Source: Primulina eburnea | Lineage: Eukaryota > Streptophyta > Magnoliopsida > Lamiales > Gesneriaceae | Assembly: GCF_022965805.1 (NCBI RefSeq) | Contig: NC_133108.1 | Coordinates: 18,302,056 to 18,366,055 of the forward strand | Direction of reading: 5' to 3' | DNA length: 64,000 bases | Part shown: in pieces, positions 34,920 through 49,000 of the stretch | How the letters are laid out: every line of letters begins with the position of its first letter | Numbering within the stretch: position 1 is the stretch's first letter | Program-made: the position numbers and the translations under genes | Notes under the pieces: model-generated | What the model saw: the letters and a program-made list of their open reading frames with translations, nothing else | Database searches by the model: none | What the model was told of the DNA's origin: nothing

Positions 34920-37182
34920 TGAAAGGGGATCGGTTACGGTGACCGGAAGCGCAACAGAAGTTTAAAAATCGAATTTTTATCAAAATTTTCGGCCACCACT
35001 TATAATGTGTAGCAAATACAATAAAACACAAAAATGACATTCATAGTGTGTTGAGAAATGTACCTATCAATCACAAGGATTGATGTATGGCTCCAACTAA
35101 GGTGTAAACACCTTAGCTCTTCAATGGTAGAAACTATCTTCAAGCTTCCTTTGAGCACTCCTTGCTCAATTATTAAGCCCACCACCAAACTTAAAAGATC
35201 CACCTTACACTTGCACTAGAAAATGTAGGGCATTTTTCTTTGAAAGAGATTTCTTTCCTCAACACTTGAAGAAGAAAAATGAGAGAAAAATTGGAGGAGA
35301 GAACCACAAAATTTCGGCCATAGTAGTGTAAAATGAGGGGGAAGGGAGACTAGTCTTGGTCTTGCAAAAAGCAAAAGCAAAAGTAGCATGCCAAGCCATG
35401 ATATTTGAAAAAGTTGTCTCCAACCCTTCACCTCCCATGCATGCATATATTATATGGTTTTTGACAAATTAAAAACCCATGGACTTAATTTAATTATCTC
35501 AAACATTTTTGAGATAAATTAAACATTACTTGAATTTAATCAAGTCCACTAGTTAAATAATTTATTTAAATTGAGCTCTACAAGACTCAATATAATTTAA
35601 TTAATTCAACACTTGAATTTATTTAACTATTTGGACTCTACTAGGTCCACTAGTGTTTAATTAATTCAACACTTGAATTAATTTAATTTAGTCCATAATA
35701 ATGTTTATGAAAATCACAATTTTCAAATACATTATTCACTTAACCAACTTTTAATTTAGGAACACTTCCATAAATTAAAATTTACATTTCTCTCATAGAA
35801 GTCATACTTCTATTTTTCATTACGCTTATAAACTCATTTATAAGCCGTTCAACACATTGAACTATTTTTACTTTATAGAAGTCATACTTCTAATTTTCCT
35901 TACGCTTATAAACTCCTTTATAAGCCGTTCAACACATTGAACTATTTCTCTTCTCAACGGGATCTAGAAAGCTAGTACTTGTGTGGCCCTCAATGGTTCA
36001 TTGATACGACTAGCCGTGGGTTCACATCTCCATGTGATTCGGACTAAACATGTCCTTATATGAGCATACCCCAATTGCTCCATTCTTACTTATCAACACC
36101 TTGATAACAAGAACGTCAGAACTCAAGTCTGATAGTACCCAACCAATCATGTTAAACGCCTAGCAGCATCGCTTACATGATTCCCTAGGTATCAAATGAT
36201 AGTGCCTGCAAGAACCATTCAATTATGGTTAGCGTACAGTACGGTCCCTTCAACTCATATATCCCGACCGATTCGACAACCATTGGTTTATCGAGAGTTG
36301 TCAATTATTCGATACTATGTGTCATGTTGTAGTTGCATCGATGGTGTAATCTATGAAACCCCTTTCATAATTACCACCATACTCTGATCAGAGATTTCAT
36401 AATACATACACATAGGATATCCATACCCGAAGGTAAGCGGTGAATCCCTACTACAATACATCGACTCCTATATGTTTCGACAAAACACCCAACCTTGCCA
36501 CCTGATGACCCCTTGAGAGTCGGTAAACAAGTCAAAGTGTAATGCTAGCACATAGAGTCTCAATGTTGTCCCGGGTCATAAGGACTAATGGTGTACAACC
36601 ATAAACTAGGACTTTTCCACTCGATAAGTGAGAACCACTTGGAAAGTCCTTTTATGGAGGGTTGTTCAGTGCACTTGTTGCGACTTTGATTGTTGCACTC
36701 CCAAGAGCAGGTTGTCCACAAGTAATATAATTCGGTGAGTCCGAATATCGTATCCACAGGGAAGCAAAGGTAATTACAAGTCCACTACAATGTCTTTTTG
36801 TTTTGTTTTTGTTTTTGTTTCTTTTTAATTTTAATTGTTTGAATATTTAATGGGTAAATTTTAATTGTTCAAATTTTAATTTAAGTAGTTGAGATTAAAG
36901 GATCCACTCTTAGTATTTTAATAAAGTTAACATTAACGAACAATATTGAAATTCACTTAATAAAATGGTTCCAATATATTAAATAATCATATTTATATTA
37001 TGTTATATATTATTATCTTATAAGTATATAATATATACCAAAACTTATAAATGTGGCCAAGTATTTATTGTGCTATATATATATTTGTAAACACTAAATC
37101 AAGGTTCCCACTTTAAATAGTTGGTAAAACCAAACTAACATTTAAATGGTACCAAGAAAATATTATTATGATATATTTATAT

Positions 37183-39157
37183 TGTGGGGACCCGGACGCT
37201 AATCAAGTTCTTAATCATCTTTGGGACTAATTAATCAATTATAAAACAGGGTCTAAAAATTTTTTTTTTGAAATGCGGAACGTAGTGAAATCAAACCATA
37301 AAATTTTTTTTTTAAAATGCGGAACGTAGTGAAATCAAACCATATACACATATCAGTATATAACATACACGTCCTGTATCACAAACATTTATTCAAACTA
37401 GGGTTTGACAACTACTATCAAGTGTTCAACCCTATCTCTAGTCCAAGTCCGGTGCCACCACTCTAACCACGATCTTTCTTCATCTCCTCAACCCTGTACC
37501 TGTCCCACCTGTTGTCATGTACACATACAGACAAGACAACAGCCGGATAATTCCGGTGAGAATATAATCCCAGTATAAATCAACGAAACATGCAATCATA
37601 TAAACAATATAGAGCATGTAATCAGGTAACATGAATATGTATCAAAATCTGAAACATAAACAATATCTAATGAAACTGTCGACATTACTCATAATTCAGA
37701 CTAGACTCAATCCTAGTCTAGGGATCCCGATTTCCAGATGTGGTATTCCTATATCGAATTCCGTAAAGGATGGAACCATAATATCTATTACTCGATATAA
37801 CCAGTGCCCTGGTATTCGTATATCGAATTCCGTAATAGAAGAATTCCAATACCCTTTACTCGATATAACCAAATATGGTGTTCCTATATCGAATTTCGTA
37901 ATAGATTCCATTACTCGATATAACCAAACATCCAGTGTCCTGACCTAACAGTCAAGGACTGTAGCTCTATCACTAGCATCCTATCTTGAGACATAGTGCA
38001 ATGTGCCGTGGTGATACCACCACTATCCGGCACTTCTGTCACAAGATAACTTGTCTAATACCTGTCATCTAAATACAAGAGAACAAGTACATTAATCAAT
38101 GTAATGCAAATATCCATGCAATAAATTAAAGTATGTGATTTAGGGAAACCCAAGTCTAAACCGACTTAAGTCCATCTCCCAATACCACATTGACTTATAC
38201 CTTTCGTTGCAGTCTCGGTTTCCTGCTCAGTCGAAGTCCTGAATTCACAGTCTGTGTCGTAATCACAATATCAATAATCTCATATCAATATACCTCCCAA
38301 ATCGATAACAATCTGATCAATCTGAATTTAGTTCAAAATCAACGGCATAACAGTATCATTTCACTATTCCCGTCAATACCATCTCAACATCTATCAATTA
38401 CAATCTATAACCCATATCCAATATAAACTGTAATCGATTCATAATCCAAATCTGTCCGGTATAAATCAATATACCCTAAAATTCATAACAATTCCATAAT
38501 CAGTCCGTTTCTTAATCTGACTTCGATTCTATGATGTCTATGATGTCAAGAACGTCATATATGAATCCCATTCAATTCTGACAATAGCATAATTTCAAAG
38601 CATGTCAAAACGTAGTAAAACTTACGTCAAGTTGTAGCCTACGTCGCTAGGAACTCGGTACCGAAGTCGGATTCAAAATCAGACGGACGGATTTCTCATA
38701 AAAGGCGTAAGGATTTTTCACTCTTTTCCCCTGACCCTTTTTCTCGATTCCTTCTTTGTTTTCTTATCAAAGAACAAACGTATATATGTATATATATACT
38801 TACGTTGCATGTTTCAGCAACGTGTCACCTTTCCATGAATCTCGGCTGGCGCTCGAGCGGTAATAAACTACCGCTCGAGCGCGGCAGTTTCTGTCCGATT
38901 ACTTTCGGATTACACATTTGGCGCTCGGGCGGTCAAAAACTACCGCCCGGGCGCCACTTCTTCTGTCCAAGATGTGTTCCTATTGGACTTTGGCGCTCGA
39001 GCGGTCATTTCTTACCGCTCGGGCGCCAATGTTTCTGTCCAACAATTGCACCCTTCAAATATAATTTTATTTCGTGTCCCGATTAATCCTTTCGTAATCA
39101 TATCAAATTATAAATCAATAATTACCGATTACTAGGATTAAGTTTCCGGGCATTACA
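37183..39157 (-). repeat. Family B LTR 1 (element 3' end)
   Basis: 1975 bp. A TATA-like run (38781-38798) lies just downstream, in element sense, of a GC-rich hairpin array (38848-39031). It also holds a repeated tatatcgaattccgtaa / ttactcgatata motif, three units at about 37750-37925. Confidence 0.92.
38848..39031 (-). repeat. GC-rich hairpin array in family B LTR
   Basis: Three strong inverted repeats: gcgctcgagcggt...accgctcgagcgc (38851-38882), gcgctcgggcggt...accgcccgggcgc (about 38931-38954) and gcgctcgagcggt...accgctcgggcgc (about 38992-39027). The stems are about 12-13 bp and the loops 7-10 nt. The array lies about 125-310 bp inside the LTR 5' end. It is repeated in LTR 2 (about 45652-45835) and LTR 3 (about 52456-52639, with one base change at about 52604). 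Confidence 0.85.
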
Positions 39158-39252
39158 TTTCTCCCCCCCTAAGATACGATTTCGTCCTCGAAATCACAAG
39201 CCATCTATCATATCAACAAGGAGTATATACAGAAATGTATACGAAATTTACA

Positions 39253-42200
39253 TCAGTGAAATAATGCTGGGAATTCTTGTCTCATATCAGACTCAGTCTC
39301 CCACGTAGCTTCTTCAACACCATGACGAGTCCATTGAACTTTCACAAGAGGAATCATCTTTGTTCTGAGCTGTTTTTCTTTACGATCGATAATCCGGATC
39401 GGCTTCTCGACATAACTCAATGTCTCATCCAGCTCAGTCTCGTCTGGTTGAATAACATGGGAATCATCAGGGAGATATTTCCGCAGCATTGATACATGAA
39501 AAACATCATGTATTCCAGATAATGAAGGCGGTAATGCTAGTCGATAGGCACGGTCTCCTATCTTCTCGAGAATCTCATAGGACCCACGTATCGTGGAGAC
39601 AATTTCCCTTTCTTCCCAAATCGCACAACACCCCTGAAAGGAGAAATCTTCAGGAATACTCGGTCTCCTGCCTCAAATACCAACGGTCGTCGTCTGAGGT
39701 TGGCATATTTGGCTTGTCGGTCCTGAGCTGCCCTCATTTTGTTCTGAATCAACTTTACTTTTTCATTCATATCTCTGATCATGTCAGGTCCCGTCTCAGG
39801 AACTTCAGAGATATCATCCCAGTAAAGAGGCGATCGACATTTCTTTCCGTACAACGCTTCGAATGGAGCCATCTCAATACTTTTTTGATAGCTATTGTTG
39901 TACGAAAACTCGCAAAGAGGCAATGCATCTTGCCAATTAGTGCTAAAATCCAGCACTACAGCTCTCAGCATATCTTCTAATGTCTGGATCGTACGTTCTG
40001 ACTGTCCGTCAGTTTGTGGATGATATGCGGTACTCAAATGCAACTTCGTACCAAGAGCTTGCTGTAAACTTTGCCAGAAGTGCGAAGTAAATCGAGGATC
40101 ACGGTCTGAAACAATCGACTTCGGCACTCCGTGCAATCTTACCACTTCCTTGACATAGATATCGGCCATCTGATCATATCTATATGTCATCTTGTATGGA
40201 ATAAAACATGCTGATTTGGTCAATCGATCAATCACGACCCAAATCGCATCACAACCTCTGGAGGATCTCGGTAGCTGTGTCACGAAATCCATGGAAATGT
40301 GATCCCATTTCCATTCAGGAATGGACAAACTCTGTAACAATCCTCCTGGTTTCTTCCTCTCAGCTTTCACCTGTTGGCAATTCAGACACTTTGATACAAA
40401 TGTAGCAACGTCTGCTTTCATTTGTTTCCACCAATATTGTGTCTTCAAATCATTATACATTTTCCTGCCACCAGGATGAATGCTAAATCGACTGTTGTGT
40501 GCTTCTGTCAGTATCCGCTGTCTCAATTCTGAAACATTTGGCACAACAATACGATTATTCACATACAAGACATTGTCACGAACCTGATATTCTGACCGAT
40601 GTCCAGCTTTGACCAAAGCAATCGACTTCTGCACATTCTGATCAACTCTTTGAGCCGCTTTAATTTTCAAAATCAGCTCTGGTTCCGCTTGAATAGTATA
40701 TAACCTCATTGGTCTCTGATCTGTCTCAAATACTAATCCAGACAAACAGCAGTCTTCAATCAAATTCGATACACCAATCGTCGATAAGGATAGTGCACAT
40801 ACCTTTCGACTCAACGCATCTGCTGCTGCATTGGACTTCCCTGGATAATATTTAATCTCACAATCAAAGTCTTTCAATAAATCCAGCCATCTTCGCTGTC
40901 TCATATTCAGCTCTGATTGCGAAAACAGATATTTCAAGCTTTTGTGATCAGAATATATCTAAAATTTCTCACCGTACAGGTAATGTCGCCATATCTTTAG
41001 TGCAAAGACTATGGCTGCCAATTCAAGATCGTGAATTGGGTAACGGATCTCATGTGGTTTCAATTGTCTAGAGGCATAGGCAATGACATGCCCTCGCTGC
41101 ATCAGTATACATCCCAACCCTCTATGAGATGCATCACAATAAACCACAAAATCACCAGTACTTGAAGGAATCGTCAACACAGGCGCACTGGTCAATCTCT
41201 TCTTTAACTCAAGAAAACTGGTCTCACATTCCTCAGACCAATTAAACGGAGCATTCTTCTGAGTCAACTGCGTAATCGGTTTGGCAATACTCGAAAAATC
41301 TTTAATGAATCGACGATAATATCCTGCCAAACCCATAAAACTGCGAATTTCCGGCACAGATGTAGGTCTCGGCCAAGAAATCACTGCCTCAACCTTACTG
41401 GGATCAACTGATATACCGTCTCCCGATATAATGTGACCCAAAAACACAACCTGTTTCAGCCAAAACTCGCATTTCGACAATTTAGCATACAGTTTCTCTG
41501 CCCTCAAAATTCTCAACACAGTCCTCAGATGATTAGCATGCTCAATCATATTCTTTGAATAAATCAATATATCATCAATGAATATGATAACAAAATCATC
41601 CAAGTATTTCTGAAATACGCGGTTCATCAATCCCATAAATACTGCCGGGGCATTCGTCAAACCAAATGGCATGACAATAAATTCATAATGTCCATACCTG
41701 GTTCTGAATGCTATCTTTGAGATATCAGAATCCCTGACTCTCAGTTGATGGTATCCAGATCTCAAGTCGATCTTGGAATACACAGATGAACCTTGCAACT
41801 GATCAAACAGATCATCAATACGAGGCAATGGATATTTATTCTTTACCGTTGCCTTGTTCAGTTGTCGATAGTCGATACAAAGTCTCATCGACCCATCCTT
41901 CTTTCTCACGAACAGTACTGGAGCACCCCAAGGAGATACACTCGGTCTGATGTATCCCTTGGCCAGTAAATCCTCCAACTGTTCTTTCAATTCTTTCAAT
42001 TCGATTGGTGCCATCCGGTATGGAGCTCTCGAAATCGGAACTGTTCCTGGCATTAACTCTATGCTGAAGTCTATCTCCCGAATCGTAGGCAATCCAGGAA
42101 TCTCGTCTGGAAAGACATCAGCAAATTCGCACACCACTGGCAAATCCGCCAATGATGGGCTCGTCTTCAGTAAATCAACTGAATATACCAGGAATCCATC

Positions 42201-43745
42201 CGCTCCCTTCTGCAATAATCGAGTCATATTCATTGCAGATATCAAAGGAATTCTAGCACGAGAACCCTTACCATAAAATTTCCACTCCTCAACCATCTCA
42301 GGTCTGAATCGAACTATCTTGTGGAAACAATCGACTGTAGCTCGGTACTTGGTCAACATGTCGATGCCGACAATACAATCAAAATCGGATAAACCAAGCA
42401 CAATACAGTCTAATTCAATCGTATGCCCATCGTACTGCAGTATACATGATTGAACAGATTTCACTGATATCAATCCTGTCCCTAACGGAGACGTGACAGA
42501 TACTACCGTAGCTAAGGACTCAACAGGCAATGAATGCATTAAAGCAAATCGCTCAGACATAAAAGTATGTGATGCACCAGTATCAATCAATACGTAAGCA
42601 GGATAACCAGAAATAAAACAGTTACCTGCAACTACATCATCGGGTGCATCCTGTGCCTGCTCCTCGGTCAAAGCAAAAACTCTGGCCTGCTGTCTCGGAG
42701 GCTGGCTCACAATCTGGCCCCCTCCTGGCCTCTGCTGTGACAGAGTAGACGGTGCTGGCTGAAAGGAATGAACGGCAGAAGATCGTCTCCCTGCCTGAGC
42801 CACGGATCCCGATGACTCAGCTGCCTGTGATCCCTGGGCACCCCTCTGGGGACACACTCGGGCAAAGTGTCCCTGCTGTTTACAGATACGACAGCTGCCA
42901 ACTACTCCTCGGCACTGATCTGTGGAATGTCTCCCTCCACAAGTACCACAGTATGGTCCAGTATAACTTTGGCTCTGACCGATCTGTCTCGAGCCACTCG
43001 AACTGGACGAGGTAGTCCCTGATTTCTTGAATTGCTTTCCTCTAGCCTTCAAGAAATCCTTCTTCCCGGTACTACTGCTGCTGCCACCTTCAAATCGAGG
43101 AGATGGTTGTTGTCCCGATACTGGAACCACAAACGAAGCCTCTTTCTGCCTCATCAGGCCTGCCTCGGCTCCCTTGGCTCTGTTTAGGGCATCGGTGAAG
43201 TTGTTGGGCCTCCCAGTATTCACCAGAGTAAAAATTTCAGGATTTAGACCATTTATGAACTGGTCTGCTACGGCCTCATCATGTTCAGCTACGTGGGGAG
43301 CAAATCGGAGCAATGTCGAAAACTTAGCCACATAATCCTCAATGTTCAACTGGCCTTGTTTCAGGTTTGCAAACTCGGCTCCCTTGTCCTTCCTATAAGA
43401 AACTGGAAAGAACCGTAGATAGAATTCAGTCTTAAACACATTCCAGGTAATGGCCGTACCTCTCTGTTCCAACGCCCTTCTAGTCGTAATCCACCAGTGT
43501 TTAGCAACGTCATGCAACTGGTGTATTATCAGTTTCACCCTCTTTTCCTCAGTATACTCCAAAGAGTCAAACAGTGATTCAATGTCGTCCAACCAACTTT
43601 CACATTCCACGGAGTTCTCCGTTCCTTTCAAAGTCGGTAGATGAAATGACTGGAATCTTTTCAGCAATTTCTCCATTGCTGTAGGTGTCACATCCATGGG
43701 AGGATTCGAGGTACTCCCCTGTTCTGGCATTCTCCTCGGAGGCAT
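39253..43745 (-). pseudogene. Family B Gag-Pol, copy 1 (Tekay-like, one stop and one frameshift)
   Basis: Starts [11 protein letters not shown] at 43745. It has Gag; a CCHC knuckle ([14 protein letters not shown]); protease ([11 protein letters not shown]); RT (FIDDILIYS); and RNase H ([11 protein letters not shown]). An in-frame TAG at 40959-40961 follows HYLYGEKF, where a residue of RNase H is expected; the same frame then continues to about 39578. There the integrase (HHCC, then DFVTQLP, SDRDPRF and a DDE Glu) is complete, but one base is missing near GPYE. The last 78 residues, chromodomain-like (VQWTRHGVEEATWE), are in another frame. Without both lesions it would be about 1.5 k residues, normal for the clade. 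Confidence 0.9.
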
Positions 43746-43968
43746 ATCTGATAACCAAAAGGGTTAGCAGTTCCAACAATAATCCTATTTCAAGCCTCCC
43801 TGGATCATCTTACAGCTGATCCATTCCAATAATACACAATACCATATCAATAGCAGATAAGTCAGGTAACATGTATTAAAGCAATAAACATGCTAGCAAT
43901 CAAAAGCAAGGAAAGAAAATCTCATTCTACCCCGCTCACTAGCTCCTATCTCAATCTCACGGATCTAT

Positions 43969-43981
43969 CGCTCTGATACCA
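43969..43981 (-). other. Primer-binding site (tRNA-iMet type), family B copy 1
   Basis: TGGTATCAGAGCG on the minus strand, 5 bp from LTR 2. Repeated at 50773-50785 next to LTR 3. Confidence 0.9.
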
Positions 43982-43986
43982 CCTGT

Positions 43987-45961
43987 TGTGGGGACCCGGA
44001 CGCTAATCAAGTTCTTAATCATCTTTGGGACTAATTAATCAATTATAAAACAGGGTCTAAAAAATTTTTTTTAAAATGCGGAACGTAGTGAAATCAAACC
44101 ATAAAATTTTTTTTTTAAAATGCGGAACGTAGTGAAATCAAACCATATACACATATCAGTATATAACATACACGTCCTGTATCACAAACATTTATTCAAA
44201 CTAGGGTTTGACAACTACTATCAAGTGTTCAACCCTATCTCTAGTCCAAGTCCGGTGCCACCACTCTAATCACGATCTTTCTTCATCTCCTCAACCCTGT
44301 ACCTGTCCCACCTGTTGTCATGTACACATATAGACAAGACAACAGCCGGATAATTCCGGTGAGAATATAATCCCAGTATAAATCAACGAAACATGCAATC
44401 ATATAAACAATATAGAGCATGTAATCAGGTAACATGAATATGTATCAAAATCTGAAACATAAACAATATCAAATGAAACTGTCGACATTACTCATAATTC
44501 AGACTAGACTCAATCCTAGTCTAGGGATCCCGATTTCCAGATGTGGTATTCCTATATCGAATTCCGTAAAGGATGGAACCATAATATCTATTACTCGATA
44601 TAACCAGTGCCCTGGTATTCGTATATCGAATTCCGTAATAGAAGAATTCCAATACCCTTTACTCGATATAACCAAATATGGTGTTCCTATATCGAATTCC
44701 GTAATAGATTCCATTACTCGATATAACCAAACATCCAGTGTCCTGACCTAACCGTCAAGGACTGTAGCTCTATCACTAGCATCCTATCTTGATACATAGT
44801 GCAATGTGCCGTGGTGATACCACCACTATCCGGCACTTCTGTCACAAGATAACTTGTCTAATACCTGTCATCTAAATACAAGAGAACAAGTACATTAATC
44901 AATGTAATGCAAATATCCATGCAATAAATTAAAGTATGTGATTTAGGGAAACCCAAGTCTAAACCGACTTAAGTCCATCTCCCAATACCACATTGACTTA
45001 TACCTTTCGTTGCAGTCTCGGTTTCCTGCTCAGTCGAAGTCCTGAATTCACAGTCTGTGTCGTAATCACAATATCAATAATCTCATATCAATATACCTCC
45101 CAAATCGATAACAATCTGATCAATCTGAATTTAGTTCAAAATCAACGGCATAACAGTATCATTTCACTATTCCCGTCAATACCATCTCAACATCTATCAA
45201 TTACAATCTATAACCCATATCCAATATAAACTGTAATCGATTCATAATCCAAATCTGTCCGGTATAAATCAATATACCCTAAAAATTCATAACAATTCCA
45301 TAATCAGTCCGTTTCTTAATCTGACTTCGATTCTATGATGTCTATGATGTCAAGAACGTCATATATGAATCCCATTCAATTCTGACAATAGCATAATTTC
45401 AAAGCATGTCAAAACGTAGTAAAACTTACGTCAAGTTGTAGCCTACGTCGCTAGGAACTCGGTACCGAAGTCGGATTCAAAATCAGACGGACGGATTTCT
45501 CATAAAAGGCGTAAGGATTTTTCACTCTTTTCCCCTGACCCTTTTTCTCGATTCCTTCTTTGTTTTCTTATCAAAGAACAAACGTATATATGTATATATA
45601 TACTTACGTTGCATGTTTCAGCAACGTGTCACCTTTCCATGAATCTCGGCTGGCGCTCGAGCGGTAATAAACTACCGCTCGAGCGCGGCAGTTTCTGTCC
45701 GATTACTTTCGGATTACACATTTGGCGCTCGGGCGGTCAAAAACTACCGCCCGGGCGCCACTTCTTCTGTCCAAGATGTGTTCCTATTGGACTTTGGCGC
45801 TCGAGCGGTCATTTCTTACCGCTCGGGCGCCAATGTTTCTGTCCAACAATTGCACCCTTCAAATATAATTTTATTTCGTGTCCCGATTAATCCTTTCGTA
45901 ATCATATCAAATTATAAATCAATAATTACCGATTACTAGGATTAAGTTTCCGGGCATTACA
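43987..45961 (-). repeat. Family B LTR 2 (middle, shared)
   Basis: 1975 bp. Serves as 5' LTR of the left interior and 3' LTR of the right interior. It matches LTR 3, not LTR 1, at every diagnostic position I checked (for example near 44268, 44329, 44473 and 44697). Confidence 0.92.
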
Positions 45962-46056
45962 TTTCTCCCCCCCTAAGATACGATTTCGTCCTCGAAATCA
46001 CAAGCCATCTATCATATCAACAAGGAGTATATACAGAAATGTATACGAAATTTACA

Positions 46057-49000
46057 TCAGTGAAATAATGCTGGGAATTCTTGTCTCATATCAGACTCAG
46101 TCTCCCACGTAGCTTCTTCAACACCATGACGAGTCCATTGAACTTTCACAAGAGGAATCATCTTTGTTCTGAGCTGTTTTTCTTTACGATCGATAATCCG
46201 GATCGGCTTCTCGACATAACTCAATGTCTCATCCAGCTCAGTCTCGTCTGGTTGAATAACATGGGAATCATCAGGGAGATATTTCCGCAGCATTGATACA
46301 TGAAAAACATCATGTATTCCAGATAATGAAGGCGGTAATGCTAGTCGATAGGCACGGTCTCCTATCTTCTCGAGAATCTCATAGGACCCACGTATCGTGG
46401 AGACAATTTCCCTTTCTTCCCAAATCGCACAACACCCCTGAAAGGAGAAATCTTCAGGAATACTCGGTCTCCTGCCTCAAATACCAACGGTCGTCGTCTG
46501 AGGTTGGCATATTTGGCTTGTCGGTCCTGAGCTGCCCTCATTTTGTTCTGAATCAACTTTACTTTTTCATTCATATCTCTGATCATGTCAGGTCCCGTCT
46601 CAGGAACTTCAGAGATATCATCCCAGTAAAGAGGCGATCGACATTTCTTTCCGTACAACGCTTCGAATGGAGCCATCTCAATACTTTTTTGATAGCTATT
46701 GTTGTACGAAAACTCGCAAAGAGGCAATGCATCTTGCCAATTAGTGCTAAAATCCAGCACTACAGCTCTCAGCATATCTTCTAATGTCTGGATCGTACGT
46801 TCTGACTGTCCGTCAGTTTGTGGATGATATGCGGTACTCAAATGCAACTTCGTACCAAGAGCTTGCTGTAAACTTTGCCAGAAGTGCGAAGTAAATCGAG
46901 GATCACGGTCTGAAACAATCGACTTCGGCACTCCGTGCAATCTTACCACTTCCTTGACATAGATATCGGCCATCTGATCATATCTATATGTCATCTTGTA
47001 TGGAATAAAACATGCTGATTTGGTCAATCGATCAATCACGACCCAAATCGCATCACAACCTCTGGAGGATCTCGGTAGCTGTGTCACGAAATCCATGGAA
47101 ATGTGATCCCATTTCCATTCAGGAATGGACAAACTCTGTAACAATCCTCCTGGTTTCTTCCTCTCAGCTTTCACCTGTTGGCAATTCAGACACTTTGATA
47201 CAAATGTAGCAACGTCTGCTTTCATTTGTTTCCACCAATATTGTGTCTTCAAATCATTATACATTTTCCTGCCACCAGGATGAATGCTAAATCGACTGTT
47301 GTGTGCTTCTGTCAGTATCCGCTGTCTCAATTCTGAAACATTTGGCACAACAATACGATTATTCACATACAAGACATTGTCACGAACCTGATATTCTGAC
47401 CGATGTCCAGCTTTGACCAAAGCAATCGACTTCTGCACATTCTGATCAACTCTTTGAGCCGCTTTAATTTTCAAAATCAGCTCTGGTTCCGCTTGAATAG
47501 TATATAACCTCATTGGTCTCTGATCTGTCTCAAATACTAATCCAGACAAACAGCAGTCTTCAATCAAATTCGATACACCAATCGTCGATAAGGATAGTGC
47601 ACATACCTTTCGACTCAACGCATCTGCTGCTGCATTGGACTTCCCTGGATAATATTTAATCTCACAATCAAAGTCTTTCAATAAATCCAGCCATCTTCGC
47701 TGTCTCATATTCAGCTCTGATTGCGAAAACAGATATTTCAAGCTTTTGTGATCAGAATATATCTAAAATTTCTCACCGTACAGGTAATGTCGCCATATCT
47801 TTAGTGCAAAGACTATGGCTGCCAATTCAAGATCGTGAATTGGGTAACGGATCTCATGTGGTTTCAATTGTCTAGAGGCATAGGCAATGACATGCCCTCG
47901 CTGCATCAGTATACATCCCAACCCTCTATGAGATGCATCACAATAAACCACAAAATCACCAGTACTTGAAGGAATCGTCAACACAGGCGCACTGGTCAAT
48001 CTCTTCTTTAACTCAAGAAAACTGGTCTCACATTCCTCAGACCAATTAAACGGAGCATTCTTCTGAGTCAACTGCGTAATCGGTTTGGCAATACTCGAAA
48101 AATCTTTAATGAATCGACGATAATATCCTGCCAAACCCATAAAACTGCGAATTTCCGGCACAGATGTAGGTCTCGGCCAAGAAATCACTGCCTCAACCTT
48201 ACTGGGATCAACTGATATACCGTCTCCCGATATAATGTGACCCAAAAACACAACCTGTTTCAGCCAAAACTCGCATTTCGACAATTTAGCATACAGTTTC
48301 TCTGCCCTCAAAATTCTCAACACAGTCCTCAGATGATTAGCATGCTCAATCATATTCTTTGAATAAATCAATATATCATCAATGAATATGATAACAAAAT
48401 CATCCAAGTATTTCTGAAATACGCGGTTCATCAATCCCATAAATACTGCCGGGGCATTCGTCAAACCAAATGGCATGACAATAAATTCATAATGTCCATA
48501 CCTGGTTCTGAATGCTATCTTTGAGATATCAGAATCCCTGACTCTCAGTTGATGGTATCCAGATCTCAAGTCGATCTTGGAATACACAGATGAACCTTGC
48601 AACTGATCAAACAGATCATCAATACGAGGCAATGGATATTTATTCTTTACCGTTGCCTTGTTCAGTTGTCGATAGTCGATACAAAGTCTCATCGACCCAT
48701 CCTTCTTTCTCACGAACAGTACTGGAGCACCCCAAGGAGATACACTCGGTCTGATGTATCCCTTGGCCAGTAAATCCTCCAACTGTTCTTTCAATTCTTT
48801 CAATTCGATTGGTGCCATCCGGTATGGAGCTCTCGAAATCGGAACTGTTCCTGGCATTAACTCTATGCTGAAGTCTATCTCCCGAATCGTAGGCAATCCA
48901 GGAATCTCGTCTGGAAAGACATCAGCAAATTCGCACACCACTGGCAAATCCGCCAATGATGGGCTCGTCTTCAGTAAATCAACTGAATATACCAGGAATC

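Noticed and set aside
37631..37948. 105-aa ORF repeated three times in family B LTRs
   Set aside because: It is a translation of the tatatcgaattccgtaa / ttactcgatata repeat in LTR DNA, on the strand opposite to the element.
39489..39980. 163-aa plus-strand ORF (also at 46293-46784)
   Set aside because: It is the antisense shadow of the family B integrase region and is duplicated only because that region is.
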